In this document: one piece after another, positions 25,730 to 35,561 of the stretch
Layout of the letters: each line of letters starts with the position of its first letter
Numbering within the stretch: the stretch's first letter is position 1
Position numbers and translations under genes: made by a program
The notes under the pieces: generated by a model
The model's database searches: none
What the model was told of the DNA's origin: nothing
Seen by the model: only the letters and a program-made list of their open reading frames with translations
DNA from: JAUWMI01 sp964454265
Lineage (GTDB): Bacteria > Sumerlaeota > Sumerlaeia > MWCT01 > JAUWMI01
Direction of reading: 5' to 3'
Assembly (NCBI GenBank): GCA_964454265.1
Contig: CAYVXD010000003.1
Location: 1-64,000, forward strand
Length of the DNA: 64,000 nt

Positions 25730-28054
25730 ATGCGGTGGTGGCTTGCTTGCGAAGTCATCGGCTTCGTAGCCCTGCCGATCGTCTTCTGGGTTTGCCGAAG
25801 TTTGCCAGACCGAGGGTATCCCCTCACCAAGTGCTTCGGCATTTTCTGGCTCATGCTTCTTAACTGGCTGCTGTGCGGCTATACGCCAGTGATTAATTCA
25901 TGGGGATCTATTTTCACTACTCTGGTGGTGCTGCTAGTGATCTCTCTGGTGGTGCTGCGGCGCGTGCGTCGGAAGCTGGCCGGGTTTCTGAAAAGCCGTT
26001 GGCGTTACGTGCTGGGCATTGAGATTCTCTTTCTCCTTAGCTTTCTTTTATTTCTCAGCATTCGCTCGTATACGCCTGATATCACGTTTGAAATACCACG
26101 AAGCGGAGCGGAGAAATTCCTCAACTTTGCGTATTTGAATTCGCTCATGCGCAGCAGCCATTTCCCACCGCTCGATCCCTGGCTTTCGGGATTTACGATG
26201 AATTACTACTACCTGGGCCACCTGGAGTGGGCAACGTTGGGGAACTTTGCGGGCTATCTCCCGCAGATCACCTTTAACATTGCACTGGCTACGATTTTTG
26301 CACTTACAGTGGTCAACGCCTTCTCGCTCGGCCATAACCTTACGCGCCGGATTGCATTCGGATGCCTGGCAGCAGCTGCGATTGGAATATTTGGAAACCT
26401 TGATGGCATCATTCAGGTGGGAAAACATCTTGGCGAGGGACAGTCATTCTGGAATGCCTTGTTTAACTATGATTTCTGGCGCAGTTCCCGCATGCTCGGC
26501 AATACCACCATTACGGAGTTTCCGTATTTTACGGCCATCCTTGGCGATCTGCACGCGCACCATTCTGCCCTGCCCCACGTCTTGCTTGTCCTGGCAATTC
26601 TCCTCAATTTGCTCTATAAACATCGTGCGCAGCCGTTGCTTCACGTGAAGTACTTTCGGCTCTACTGGCCGGACCTTTTATTCATGGCTATACTACTTGG
26701 AGGTCTGCCGGGTATTAACACCTGGGACGGCCTCACGATGGGCGCCACTTTTTTCGCTGTTTTACTCTATATTCACTATCGCACATATCGCAAACTCGTG
26801 CCCGTGTTTCTCAGAACTGCGCTGGTATTGCTGATCGTAGCACTGGTAGCCCGATTTGTGGTCGGACATCTCTTCTGGGCACACTTTCACGCTCCCTTCG
26901 CGTCCGAAATTGAGAGCGAAGGCATGATTGCACGGACTATTGAAAAACTTAAGAAGACTATTGTTCCGCTGCAACCGAGTAACCGCACTCACTTTCCAGA
27001 CTACTGGCTGCACTTTGGCCTTTTTCTCATACCCTTTTGCCTGCTTTTGGTGGTGAAAGCAGTAGATGCGCTGCGCAAATGCAAACTGGTGCAAATATCT
27101 GCTGTCGTCCTCGGCATGCTTCTCATCTTATTGGTCGCCTATAACTATCTACATTATTGGCTGGGCAGCGTGACCATCATTCTGGCGCTCTGGTGTGTCG
27201 CACTTCTCCTGACGCAGCCGTTCGACCGCACGGAAAGTCCGGCCTATCTGCTGGCATGCGTTGGATTTCTTATTTCAACCTTTTGCGAGATCTATTACTT
27301 CAACGACCGCTACAGCGGTACGTATGAGCGCTACAACACGGTGTTCAAATTCTACTATCCCCTGTGGCCGTTCTTTGCACTGGCATGCTGCGCCAGCATT
27401 TCCTCGCTCTGGACCAGGTGTACCCAGCAAGGAAATATCCCAAAGCGTGTCGGACTCGGGATATTGGTGCTGGCGATAGTGGGACTGGGGCTGATTTATC
27501 CAATTGGGGCTACGGCAGTCCGAACAAACCGGCTTCATACACATTTCCCTTTCACGCCCGGTATTGAGCCGGTCCGAACCCTGGATGGGATGGCCTATCT
27601 GGGTGATCTCAGGCCATTTGCATCCGATTACGAAGCGATTCTCTTTCTGCAGGCAAATGTGAAGAGCCAACCGGTAATCCTGGAGGCTGCCAAAGGGGAC
27701 TCCAAGTATGAAGCCTATTCACGGGTCTCCACGAACACTGGTCTGCCCACTCTTGTCGGCTGGAGTCACCACGAAGCCCAGGTGCGAGCAGGCGCCGACA
27801 AAGAGTTTTGGAAGCGCCTTGACGAGCGCGTAAAAGCGGCGAAACGGATTTACGAATCCCCCGATTTTGGCTCAGTGCGCAATTTGATTGATAAGTATGA
27901 GATTCAGTATATCTTCGTTGGGGCGCTGGAGCGAAATGACTATAATCAGGCCGGTCTAGCAAAGTTCGCCAGTGCCTGTACAGAGGTCTTTCGCAGTGGT
28001 GATACGCAGATTTACATGGTACCGCAGACCACCGAGGAAGCGACTGCTAAGTAA
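25730..28054 (+). CDS. DUF2298 (YYY-type) multi-pass membrane protein
   Basis: The 774-residue protein has about 16-18 membrane segments and the hallmarks of the DUF2298/Chlor_Arch_YYY family: SSHFPPLDPWLSGFTMNYYY (the YYY motif), EFPYFTAILGDLHAHH, and NDRYSGTYERYNTVFKFYYP. The family is related in layout to GT-C glycosyltransferases and is found in Chloroflexi, archaea and some candidate phyla; its reaction is unknown. It probably handles a lipid-linked sugar, given that the next two genes are an Agl23-type protein and a GT39-type enzyme on the same strand. Start ATG 25730 is a judgement; the next gene starts 63 nt after the stop. Confidence 0.85.
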   Translation: MRWWLACEVIGFVALPIVFWVCRSLPDRGYPLTKCFGIFWLMLLNWLLCGYTPVINSWGSIFTTLVVLLVISLVVLRRVRRKLAGFLKSRWRYVLGIEILFLLSFLLFLSIRSYTPDITFEIPRSGAEKFLNFAYLNSLMRSSHFPPLDPWLSGFTMNYYYLGHLEWATLGNFAGYLPQITFNIALATIFALTVVNAFSLGHNLTRRIAFGCLAAAAIGIFGNLDGIIQVGKHLGEGQSFWNALFNYDFWRSSRMLGNTTITEFPYFTAILGDLHAHHSALPHVLLVLAILLNLLYKHRAQPLLHVKYFRLYWPDLLFMAILLGGLPGINTWDGLTMGATFFAVLLYIHYRTYRKLVPVFLRTALVLLIVALVARFVVGHLFWAHFHAPFASEIESEGMIARTIEKLKKTIVPLQPSNRTHFPDYWLHFGLFLIPFCLLLVVKAVDALRKCKLVQISAVVLGMLLILLVAYNYLHYWLGSVTIILALWCVALLLTQPFDRTESPAYLLACVGFLISTFCEIYYFNDRYSGTYERYNTVFKFYYPLWPFFALACCASISSLWTRCTQQGNIPKRVGLGILVLAIVGLGLIYPIGATAVRTNRLHTHFPFTPGIEPVRTLDGMAYLGDLRPFASDYEAILFLQANVKSQPVILEAAKGDSKYEAYSRVSTNTGLPTLVGWSHHEAQVRAGADKEFWKRLDERVKAAKRIYESPDFGSVRNLIDKYEIQYIFVGALERNDYNQAGLAKFASACTEVFRSGDTQIYMVPQTTEEATAK

Positions 28055-28117
28055 TTTCCCGATGCGGCATATATACACGAGGTTTATATAGACCTTTCTG
28101 AACTGGAAATCATTGCG

Positions 28118-30340
28118 ATGGGTAAGCGAAAAAAGAAAAAATCCGCCCCGAAATCTATTCCTAAATCTGTCCAAAAACAGCCCATAAGGCTTTGGGTATA
28201 TCTGCGCACTGCTGCCATTGTGTTGCTGCTCACCTTTGCCTTCTGGTCACGCTTCTATCGTCTCGGCGATAAGCCACTGCATCACGACGAAAGCCTTTTT
28301 GCCTACTACTCCTATAATCTCTCTCAAACTGGCAAGTATATATATATTCCGATGCTGCATGGGCCGTTCATGCTGGATGTCAATGCGCTGGTATACATTT
28401 TACTTGGCGACTCGGATTTCACCCTGCGATTTGCCACGGCCTGCCTCGGCATGGGCATTCTGTTTCTGTTGTTTGCCTATCGGAATCGCCTGGGGACGGT
28501 AGGTTTTCTTGTCACCCTGGGCTTGGCCGTGATCTCGCCAACGCTGATGTACTACTCGCGCTTTTTCCGCCACGACATTCCTCTGGCCTTCTTTTGCCTT
28601 CTAGCGCTCTGGTTTTATATAAAGTTCTTTACCGAAGGCAAGGGCTGGGCGTTGCTCTGGGGCACTGTGTGTACAATGATGCTAATCTGCATCAAAGAGA
28701 ACTCGCTGATTTTTCTTTTTACCATCGCGACGTTTGCAGTACTGCTATTTGTAGTTGATCTTTCCAAAGGTCTGCACGCGAAGCGCATTGGCTGGAAAGC
28801 ACTGAAGCAGGCCTATGCATCTTCGCTACGTGGCAATTTCGGCTGGATTCTTCTCGTCAATCTCATCCTCTGGGCAGTCGTTTTCATCTTCTACAATGGC
28901 ATTTTTGAACAGGTATTCCGCAGGCTGTTTTCCACCAAAGCTTTTTTTGCCCTGTCTGCACCCGCGTGGCACTATGCAGTAGTTTTGATTGCATTCCTGA
29001 TAAGCTATTTTATCCTCACATTGTTGCACACCTGGACTCATGAACGCTACGGCGAAGATGCGCTCCTTTCACGCATCTACAAGGCAGTATTACATAATAA
29101 AATTTATCTCCTGGTTGGTATCATTATTGCCCTGCTTGCCTACTTGCTGATCTTCACCACCTTTCTAACTAACCCCAAAGGTCTCTTTCAGATTTACCGC
29201 GAAACCTTTGCCTACTGGTGGGGACAACACAAAGAGCATCGCATCTACGGGCCGTATCACTACTATTTGCCCATTCTCGGGATGTACGAGCTTCCGGCTC
29301 TGCTTTTGGTGCTGGGGGGCGGACTTTGGGCTCTGCTGCGGAGCAAGTGGGGGCGTAGAGGGCTTGTTCCCGGATGGGTAGGCCTGTCCATCCTGACGCT
29401 GATTCTCTACCATGCGTTGAACATTAAATTCGATGCGGATAAATGGGACAAGAGCCTGTTTCACGTCTCATCGCCCTTACATATCTACATCATCATCAGC
29501 CTGGTGGTGCTCTGCGGTGTGCTCACCTGGATGTATCTCTGGCGCAAAGAGCGCTTTACCGCTCTGCTGGTATATTGGACAACTGCGAGTGTGCTGATCT
29601 ATTCCTGGGCAGGAGAAAAAGTGCCCTGGGTCAGTGTTCACATCGTGCTGCCCTTGCTGCTGCTTGCTGGGATCTACGTGCAAAAATTTATTCAGACCAG
29701 AGCATATCAGAAAATCCCTTACCTCTGGCATGTGCTGGCAATCATTTTTGTTTTCTGGACTCTGAGAAGTGCGCTGATTCTCTGCCTTGTTAACTCGGCG
29801 AACACGGCCGAGCGCCTGATCTACGGCCATACTACCCAAGAGGTCAAACATGTGGTTGAGGAAATTGACCGCCTGGCGGAGCTGCTGGGTACTGGCAAGG
29901 ACACACGTATCGTGGTGCGGGGCCAAATTATCTGGCCCATGGGGTGGTGGTATATGCGTCATTACAAGAATTGGACTGAGCACGAGAACGTGAGCCAGAC
30001 AACCCACCCGATTCTTGTGATTGATTGGGATGAAGCAAGCAGTACACCAAACGTTAAGGAGAACTACGATTGCACCAGATACAAGGTGCGCACATGGTGG
30101 CAACCCAAATTTATGGACGTTGGCCGAATGCTGGCAATCTGGAAAGCCATTATTCCAAAGCACCGGGTAGAGGGAAGCACTGGGGCTCAGAATATTCGTG
30201 ATTCCAAGGATGAGTGGAATAAGCTTATCCACTACCTGTTATATAGAAAGCATTTTGAGCATTATGCGGCCCCGTACCCGAGTATGAGCTCCGTTGACTT
30301 CGCCTTCTGCGTGAGAAAGGGTATCATTGAGCAACAGTAG
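28118..30340 (+). CDS. Agl23-type (TIGR03663) membrane protein, flippase-associated glycosylation factor
   Basis: The 740-residue protein starts with a Lys-rich cytoplasmic tail, then about 13 membrane segments. KPLHHDESLFAYYSYNL and MLHGPFMLDVNALVYILLGD match the TIGR03663 family, named for the haloarchaeal protein-glycosylation protein Agl23, and the same GT-C superfamily acidic pair (HDE) is present. It is thought to act in lipid-linked glycan handling. It sits 63 nt after DUF2298 and about 90 nt before the next GT39-like gene, so the three probably work in one membrane glycosylation step. Confidence 0.85.
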   Translation: MGKRKKKKSAPKSIPKSVQKQPIRLWVYLRTAAIVLLLTFAFWSRFYRLGDKPLHHDESLFAYYSYNLSQTGKYIYIPMLHGPFMLDVNALVYILLGDSDFTLRFATACLGMGILFLLFAYRNRLGTVGFLVTLGLAVISPTLMYYSRFFRHDIPLAFFCLLALWFYIKFFTEGKGWALLWGTVCTMMLICIKENSLIFLFTIATFAVLLFVVDLSKGLHAKRIGWKALKQAYASSLRGNFGWILLVNLILWAVVFIFYNGIFEQVFRRLFSTKAFFALSAPAWHYAVVLIAFLISYFILTLLHTWTHERYGEDALLSRIYKAVLHNKIYLLVGIIIALLAYLLIFTTFLTNPKGLFQIYRETFAYWWGQHKEHRIYGPYHYYLPILGMYELPALLLVLGGGLWALLRSKWGRRGLVPGWVGLSILTLILYHALNIKFDADKWDKSLFHVSSPLHIYIIISLVVLCGVLTWMYLWRKERFTALLVYWTTASVLIYSWAGEKVPWVSVHIVLPLLLLAGIYVQKFIQTRAYQKIPYLWHVLAIIFVFWTLRSALILCLVNSANTAERLIYGHTTQEVKHVVEEIDRLAELLGTGKDTRIVVRGQIIWPMGWWYMRHYKNWTEHENVSQTTHPILVIDWDEASSTPNVKENYDCTRYKVRTWWQPKFMDVGRMLAIWKAIIPKHRVEGSTGAQNIRDSKDEWNKLIHYLLYRKHFEHYAAPYPSMSSVDFAFCVRKGIIEQQ

Positions 30341-30441
30341 GATTCTCTGCACGGCCGGCAGGCAAGCAGGAGGCACAAGGCAATAGCTTCTACACCGCAC
30401 CCCGGTGTAGATGCCCAATTTCTATAACCGGCGTGGATCCT

Positions 30442-30764
30442 ATGGGCTCACGACATCGCAAACTCGCTCTTCTTATTGCAGTACTGCTCCTGGCAGCTGC
30501 AATGCGCTTCTGGGGGATTCAATTTGGCTTCCCCGGACTGTATCGCCCTGACGAGGAGTATTTTGCGAATGCAGTTCTTTCCATTGACCGGGGCAATTAC
30601 AATCCTCACTTCTTTTACTATCCGAGCTTCTTCATATACTTCAATGTAGTGGTCTGGCGTCTCTACGTGCTGGTGGAGATGCTGCTGGGAAATTACACGC
30701 CGCCACAACCGATAACGCAATTTCTCGCCCAGCATCCGAACGTCATCTACCTCATTGGGCGATG
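30442..30764 (+). CDS. N-terminal part of a GT39-like membrane glycosyltransferase, cut by assembly gap
   Basis: From ATG 30442 (GTG 30433 is an alternative) the 107 visible residues give a first membrane helix, then GIQFGFPGLYRPDEEYFANA with the acidic pair DEE of GT39-type enzymes, and HFFYYPSFFIYFNVVVWRLY. The frame runs open into the N block. Enzymes of this shape are usually 450-700 residues. A PA14-domain fragment at 35562-36029 on the same strand, with similar composition, may be its severed C-terminus. Confidence 0.75.
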
Positions 30765-30864
30765 NNNNNNNNNNNNNNNNNNNNNNNNNNNNNNNNNNNN
30801 NNNNNNNNNNNNNNNNNNNNNNNNNNNNNNNNNNNNNNNNNNNNNNNNNNNNNNNNNNNNNNNN
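30765..30864. other. Assembly gap (100 N)
   Basis: Exactly 100 undetermined bases, a standard scaffold-gap size, so the true length is unknown. It lies between a GT39-like gene and a repeated transposase tail, which fits a repeat that the assembler could not cross. Confidence 0.99.
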
Positions 30865-30962
30865 TTTCATAGAAAAACTAGAAACGCTCTTGGGCCGTTG
30901 TCTGAAACGTCAGAAACCGGGACGAAAAAGGGGAAATGCATAACCTGTCCCCGCATTTTCCC
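30865..30962 (+). pseudogene. Second RAYT transposase C-terminal remnant plus element end
   Basis: The frame from the gap reads FIEKLETLLGRCLKRQKPGR then KRGNA-stop (TAA 30941-30943). It matches the remnant at 6420-6600 almost residue for residue. AACCTGTCCCCGCATTTTCC follows directly, defining the element's right end. The rest of the transposase may lie in the gap. Confidence 0.7.
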
Positions 30963-31106
30963 ACCGCATTTTCCCAAGTGAAAAAATCGTGACTGAAGAT
31001 AGGGTGTGATGTGAAGTCGAAAAAAGCCATTTTGGGGTATATCATACTTGAATTATTTGCCTTACATCACATCTGAAAAAGTTTAACCGGACAGTAGTGT
31101 TGACCC

Positions 31107-32606
31107 ATGATTAAAGGTCTTAAATTTAGCAAGATTAATTTTTTACCATTTCTCCCGGCAATACCTCTGTTGTATTTCCTTGTGCTTTATTGCTATTGTG
31201 CTGTGCAGCACATCACCTATCCTTTTGAATTGGAATGGATGGAGGGGGATGTGGCTGTTTACAGTATTAGAATCCTTGACGGTAAGCCCCTGTATCCTGA
31301 GCCCGAGAAAGGATATGTGCCTTATCTTTATCTTCCATTTTATCAATATGTAATGGCAGGACTATTTGGCATATTTGGCGTGGAGCTGGGAGTAGGCAGA
31401 GCACTGTCATTTCTTGCTTCCTTAGGCACGGCGATATTTATTTTTCTTATCGTTTATAACTGGACTCGCTCTAAGCCAGCTGGCTTATTGGCCGGATTAT
31501 TCTATTTCGCCTTTTATAAGGTGGCTGGATTCTGGTATGATTTGGTTAGGGTCGATTCCATGGCCTGGTTTTTGGTTATAGCTACAGTTTATTTGTTATG
31601 CAAGAAGGATAGGAAAACCTGGCAAATAGCACTCGGTGGTGTGCTAAGCATATTGGCCTTGCTTACCAAACAAAATACGGCTGTCATTCTGGTCGGCGCC
31701 ATACTTTTTCTGCTCATAACAGATTTGAGCCGAGCGCGACTATTTGTGCTGATATTTGTCATTGTTCTCGTTAACTCATTCTGGCTATTATCGCATGGGG
31801 AAAATAGCTGGATTGGAAAATACTGCTATCTCATACCACTTAGGCTTCCGCTATTCTGGAAAGATCAGGGCAGCAGGCTGTGGCCGGAATTAGTTAAATA
31901 TGTTTTTTTGCTACTGGTCTTAGCTACGGGCTGGGTAACTGGCAGCGTTATTATGAAAAGATACCGGGTGCAACTTGTATGGTTAGGTATGTTCGCCCTG
32001 AGTACGGTTGCGGCGCTTTTGCCTTTTGTTAACATTGGTGGCTTTGTAAACAACTTTATTCCCCTATTAATTTTTTTATCAGTAATCATCGGGTTCAGTT
32101 TCAATATGTTGATTAATCTAACAAAGACCTTCTGGAAGCAGGCAGGCATTATTATTTGCTTCCTGATTTTTATGTTTTTTGTTCTGAGGCCATTAGGATA
32201 TAAGTTAGAATCCGTGCTCCCTCACCCCGGTGGCAAAAACCGAGGAAAACAACTGTTAGAGCTTGTTAAAGGAACTCCAGGTAGTTTCTATTTTCTACAT
32301 CATAATTATTATAGCTATAAGGCAGGAAAAGGAATTTTCTATAGCGTTGATGCTATTAGAGACTTAAACTGGGGGGGCTATCCCACTCCACAACGACTGA
32401 AAGAAGCAATAACGAGAAAGCAATTTGACTATATCGTTCTGGATATTCCCTTGCATGCCGAATGGGTGCCTGGGGATGTAAAACAGCTGCTTCAGCGCTA
32501 CTACAGGCTCAAAGGTCCAATAATAAATTATGACCATTTTCGTGAATTAGAGCCTATTACTGGTTGCCTGATGAAGCCCCGATACCTTTGGGTCCCCATA
32601 AAATGA
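31107..32606 (+). CDS. GT-C-type membrane glycosyltransferase in A+T-rich islet
   Basis: The 499-residue protein has about ten membrane segments. PFELEWMEGDVAVYSIRILD followed by YVPYLYLPFYQYVMAG is the acidic-pair and PPLYY-like layout of GT39-related enzymes. The C-terminal 110 residues form a soluble domain outside the membrane. Its codons are clearly richer in A/T than the DUF2298-Agl23 genes (for example TTATTA and ATA use), so it likely came from another source together with the convergent gene at 32623. Sugar and acceptor are unknown. Confidence 0.7.
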   Translation: MIKGLKFSKINFLPFLPAIPLLYFLVLYCYCAVQHITYPFELEWMEGDVAVYSIRILDGKPLYPEPEKGYVPYLYLPFYQYVMAGLFGIFGVELGVGRALSFLASLGTAIFIFLIVYNWTRSKPAGLLAGLFYFAFYKVAGFWYDLVRVDSMAWFLVIATVYLLCKKDRKTWQIALGGVLSILALLTKQNTAVILVGAILFLLITDLSRARLFVLIFVIVLVNSFWLLSHGENSWIGKYCYLIPLRLPLFWKDQGSRLWPELVKYVFLLLVLATGWVTGSVIMKRYRVQLVWLGMFALSTVAALLPFVNIGGFVNNFIPLLIFLSVIIGFSFNMLINLTKTFWKQAGIIICFLIFMFFVLRPLGYKLESVLPHPGGKNRGKQLLELVKGTPGSFYFLHHNYYSYKAGKGIFYSVDAIRDLNWGGYPTPQRLKEAITRKQFDYIVLDIPLHAEWVPGDVKQLLQRYYRLKGPIINYDHFRELEPITGCLMKPRYLWVPIK

Positions 32607-32622
32607 AATACTACCAATGCTA

Positions 32623-34842
32623 CTATTCGCTTCCTGGCTTGTTAGGTTTGCTCTGTAACTCATCAAGCCGCTTTCTTATATGGGACTGGTTTTCCCTTAT
32701 ACTAAGAGACTTTGAATAATACTCAATTGCCTTTTGCGTCTTACCTTGACGCTCATAAATCATTGCTAATTCATTAAATGGCCGTGGGTCACGATTTTTA
32801 ACCAGTTGAGTCGCCTTGAGCAGATTTTTTTCCGCCGCTGGCCAGTCTTTTTCCGTTTGATTAACCGAAGCTAAGCAGATATATAAATAATAGTCGTTGG
32901 GAAAATATTTCAGGCCTCTGTTTAATGTCGCTTTAGCCTCTTTTAGTTTGTTATTCCGATGGTTTAAATCAGCCACCAGGCGATAAAGCGAGTGCTGTCG
33001 CGGCTTAACCTTAAATGAACGCTGAAAAGCCTGGTTGCCCAGCTCGTTGTCCCCCATTGCAAACGCCAGATGGCCGATGCGATTTAAAATTTCTACATCG
33101 CCCCTAAACTTTCTGATAGCCATCTTACCGATGTCGAGAGCTTTATGTTTATCCCCTTGTTGGTAAAACCTATTGGCAAGTTCTATATAGAGATAAGCCA
33201 TACGAGGGTTATATTCTATAGCTTTTTTAAATCGCTGGTTAATTTCGTGCTTGTCAGGCTGATAAGTTACGTCATTTCTTTTATAAATATGGACGAATGA
33301 GTTAAGATATTTATTGAGGGCCATTACTTCTAAATAATTCTGATGAAAATCCTGGGAGGTAGAAACTCTCCGCGACAAATCAGGATAGACATAACCCGGA
33401 GATTTAGGGTCAGGGCGAGAATGATTTTTAAAGATTAAGATGTACTCGGGCCGCTTAGCCAAAATATACTCAGCCTGAGAATCTATATCTCTAATACCAG
33501 CCGCCCCAGATATTACCCGGTCTGTCAAGCCGTCTATGTCTACGGTATTAATAAAAAAATTAAGATAAGAAGGGTAGCCGATGTCACTGGTCACAACGGT
33601 GGCGCCCTCCGGGACATGATTAAAAAGCCAGTCGGCCACGTTTTGTAACGGTGGAACAAATTTGCCGAAGAATTTAAAATAAAGTTGGCGCGGCTGATAC
33701 CATTCTGAACGATGTTTTCCATACCGCTGTGGCGACCAGTCAAAAACATAAACCGATTCTTCGTTCAGAGAGAACCTGGCTATGTCCCAGCTCATCAATA
33801 ACAAAACAATACCCGCAATCCAATGAGCTGGCTGGGCCTTGATTTTCCAGCGTAGTGTTCTCAAGGCAAGGGGAAGATTAAGAAAAATGAAGGGCAAAGC
33901 AATTAGCATAAAGCGATAGTTAGGCATCCAATCTCCATTTACATGATATACATAATAACAACTAAGGAGCAGGCCAGAAACAGTTATGATGGAGTATCTA
34001 TTGAGGAAAAGCAGGACTGCAAGTAAAGGAATTAGCCACAAATTTAAGAAGCCCCAGCCTTGAGTAAAATAAAAATAAAATAGATGTGCCAGACCACGGG
34101 AATGGCCTACATTTTGCCCCAACTTAGCATAGTAAGTATTAGGCAAGATGTCGTCGTAATAAATGAACCGCCAGATAAAGAACGGCAAGAATAATACTAG
34201 GAACTGACCAACCCAGGTTAGGATCCTTTCGATTTTTATTTCGCGGCGCCAGACCAGCCAGGCCGCAAACAATATCAGCGGCGGGATAACGAATAAAGGG
34301 CCTTCAGGCCGCGTCATAATAGCAAAGGCAGCAATAAAAGGGGAGAGCATAAATTTTTTTCGTTTTTGTTCTCTGATGGCCAGATAAAACGTCAGGACTA
34401 CCAGAAAAATAAAGGCATTAGTTTCCAGTCCCATAACGGCCCAGTGCGCATAGTAAGGGTTAAGCGCCAGAAATAAGGCAGGAAAGAGATTAAATAAGCT
34501 TTTTCGGCCCAATAAAAGCTGGCTGAAGAAATAAAGGAGCGCAATAGTGGCTAAACTAAAAAGAATGCCAAGCAACTTGGCCCAAAACATAAGGTCTGCA
34601 CGGAACAGCTTCATCAGCAGGCCGAGCAGTATAGTCCAGAGAAAATTGCTGTAGCCCTCTACTCTTTCCCCCTCATTAAAGACCAGCCCTTTTCCCTCGG
34701 CAAAATTTCGAGCATACCGAAATGAAATGTAGGCGTCATCGATAACAGCGTGATAGAAACAAAGAGAATTAAAGACAAATATTATCAAGCAAGCGCTGAG
34801 CAGAAAATAATGCAGATAGGCTATTTTCCTGGTGCTGCGCAT
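32623..34842 (-). CDS. GT-C-type membrane glycosyltransferase fused to TPR repeats
   Basis: The first 400 residues hold about ten membrane segments with VIDDAYISFRYARNFAEGKG then NEGERVEGYSNFLW, the signature of a GT-C family that includes arabinofuranosyltransferase-like and LPS-linked enzymes. A soluble domain follows (about 400-560) and the last 180 residues are TPR units (for example YYLYICLASVNQTEKDWPAA). The product is 739 residues. It converges on the gene at 31107, 16 nt away, and shares its A+T-rich codon use. A TPR tail could recruit other envelope-biosynthesis proteins. Confidence 0.75.
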   Translation of the reverse strand: MRSTRKIAYLHYFLLSACLIIFVFNSLCFYHAVIDDAYISFRYARNFAEGKGLVFNEGERVEGYSNFLWTILLGLLMKLFRADLMFWAKLLGILFSLATIALLYFFSQLLLGRKSLFNLFPALFLALNPYYAHWAVMGLETNAFIFLVVLTFYLAIREQKRKKFMLSPFIAAFAIMTRPEGPLFVIPPLILFAAWLVWRREIKIERILTWVGQFLVLFLPFFIWRFIYYDDILPNTYYAKLGQNVGHSRGLAHLFYFYFTQGWGFLNLWLIPLLAVLLFLNRYSIITVSGLLLSCYYVYHVNGDWMPNYRFMLIALPFIFLNLPLALRTLRWKIKAQPAHWIAGIVLLLMSWDIARFSLNEESVYVFDWSPQRYGKHRSEWYQPRQLYFKFFGKFVPPLQNVADWLFNHVPEGATVVTSDIGYPSYLNFFINTVDIDGLTDRVISGAAGIRDIDSQAEYILAKRPEYILIFKNHSRPDPKSPGYVYPDLSRRVSTSQDFHQNYLEVMALNKYLNSFVHIYKRNDVTYQPDKHEINQRFKKAIEYNPRMAYLYIELANRFYQQGDKHKALDIGKMAIRKFRGDVEILNRIGHLAFAMGDNELGNQAFQRSFKVKPRQHSLYRLVADLNHRNNKLKEAKATLNRGLKYFPNDYYLYICLASVNQTEKDWPAAEKNLLKATQLVKNRDPRPFNELAMIYERQGKTQKAIEYYSKSLSIRENQSHIRKRLDELQSKPNKPGSE

Positions 34843-34902
34843 TTAGTCAGTTTTATGGCCAGGGTAGTTTGTCTTTAGGTTATGCTTACCTTACTTGAAA
34901 AT

Positions 34903-34993
34903 TGCATTTAACGTTCCGAGCGCATCTGAAGTTTCCCGAAGGGGAATTTGGGCTAAGGTGCAAAGCACCAAATTCAGATACGCTCTGTTATTC
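34903..34993 (-). repeat. Hairpin with attC-like features at the 3' end of the DUF2283 gene
   Basis: On the minus strand AGAGCGTATCTGAA pairs with TTCAGATGCGCTC, enclosing two small hairpins (one GGTGCTTTGCACC). The site ends in GTTAAAT, a match to the integron core GTTRRRY, and the DUF2283 stop lies in its left end (GAATAAC). The arms are offset by five bases, so this may be a different kind of palindrome. Confidence 0.35.
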
Positions 34994-35212
34994 GCCGTGC
35001 CCATATCCTACCTTCCTTTTACTTGCATTGAGGATGGTAACTCCCACAACTTCTCCCTTCTCATATCTGATTACGATATCATCCTCCGTAAGCTCAGAAT
35101 CATCAGCATGGCTTGGCTTTTTGAAGTTAATGTATAAAACATCGGCTTCTTTATCGTAGAATGTCCAAATCCTTAAATAAATAACTTCCAACAGATCAGG
35201 CACAAAAGTCAA
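34988..35212 (-). CDS. DUF2283 family protein (putative antitoxin partner)
   Basis: The 74-residue protein contains TFYDKEADVLYINFKKPSHA and DDIVIRYEKGEVVGVTILNA, the DUF2283 pattern. These small proteins are often found beside small nuclease-like genes and are presumed to be antitoxins. Here it follows a PBECR2/RelE-like nuclease relic by 9 nt. The start at 35212 fits that spacing; the first 15 residues are less typical of the family. Confidence 0.7.
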   Translation of the reverse strand: MTFVPDLLEVIYLRIWTFYDKEADVLYINFKKPSHADDSELTEDDIVIRYEKGEVVGVTILNASKRKVGYGHGE

Positions 35213-35221
35213 TATCCTTTT

Positions 35222-35480
35222 TTACCTCCATCGTTCCCATAGCTTTCGCCTCCTTTCAAGTTGTTTTCTCCGCCTCGTTAAGAAGGCGGTAATTACAAAC
35301 CCATCTTCTTTAGTTAATCCCCGATATACTACCACAATATATTCCCCTTTTTCTACTTCTCTCACGGGTATACATTCTCCAGCTTTACCTTCATAAATTG
35401 CCTCCGGTTCCTCCACCGCTTCGAGGACTTCAAAATAATAACCTACCATTTCCGAGTGCTCCTCTGTAATATGAAACCAT
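35222..35480 (-). pseudogene. 5'-truncated PBECR2/DUF4258-like nuclease
   Basis: Reading back from the listed ATG-initiated part (35449), the same frame gives LTQERWFHITEEHSEMVGYY then FEVLEAVEEPEAIYEGKAGE and GEYIVVVYRGLTKEDGFVIT AFLTRR, the pattern of barnase-EndoU-RelE-like toxin nucleases as I recall them. A TGA and no start codon precede it, and upstream sequence carries an AATTCGGG motif. It is a toxin relic whose 5' end has been lost; a shortened product from ATG 35449 would lack the first catalytic region. Confidence 0.55.
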
Positions 35481-35561
35481 CTCTCCTGTGTTAATCTTCA
35501 AATTCGGGAACAGCAACCGAATTTCTGCTGGAGAAACTCGCAAATTAGGCTTGCTGCCCCC

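Noticed and set aside
30755..30943. Frames that cross the N block
   Set aside because: They are translations of undetermined bases. Only the part after 30865 is real sequence.
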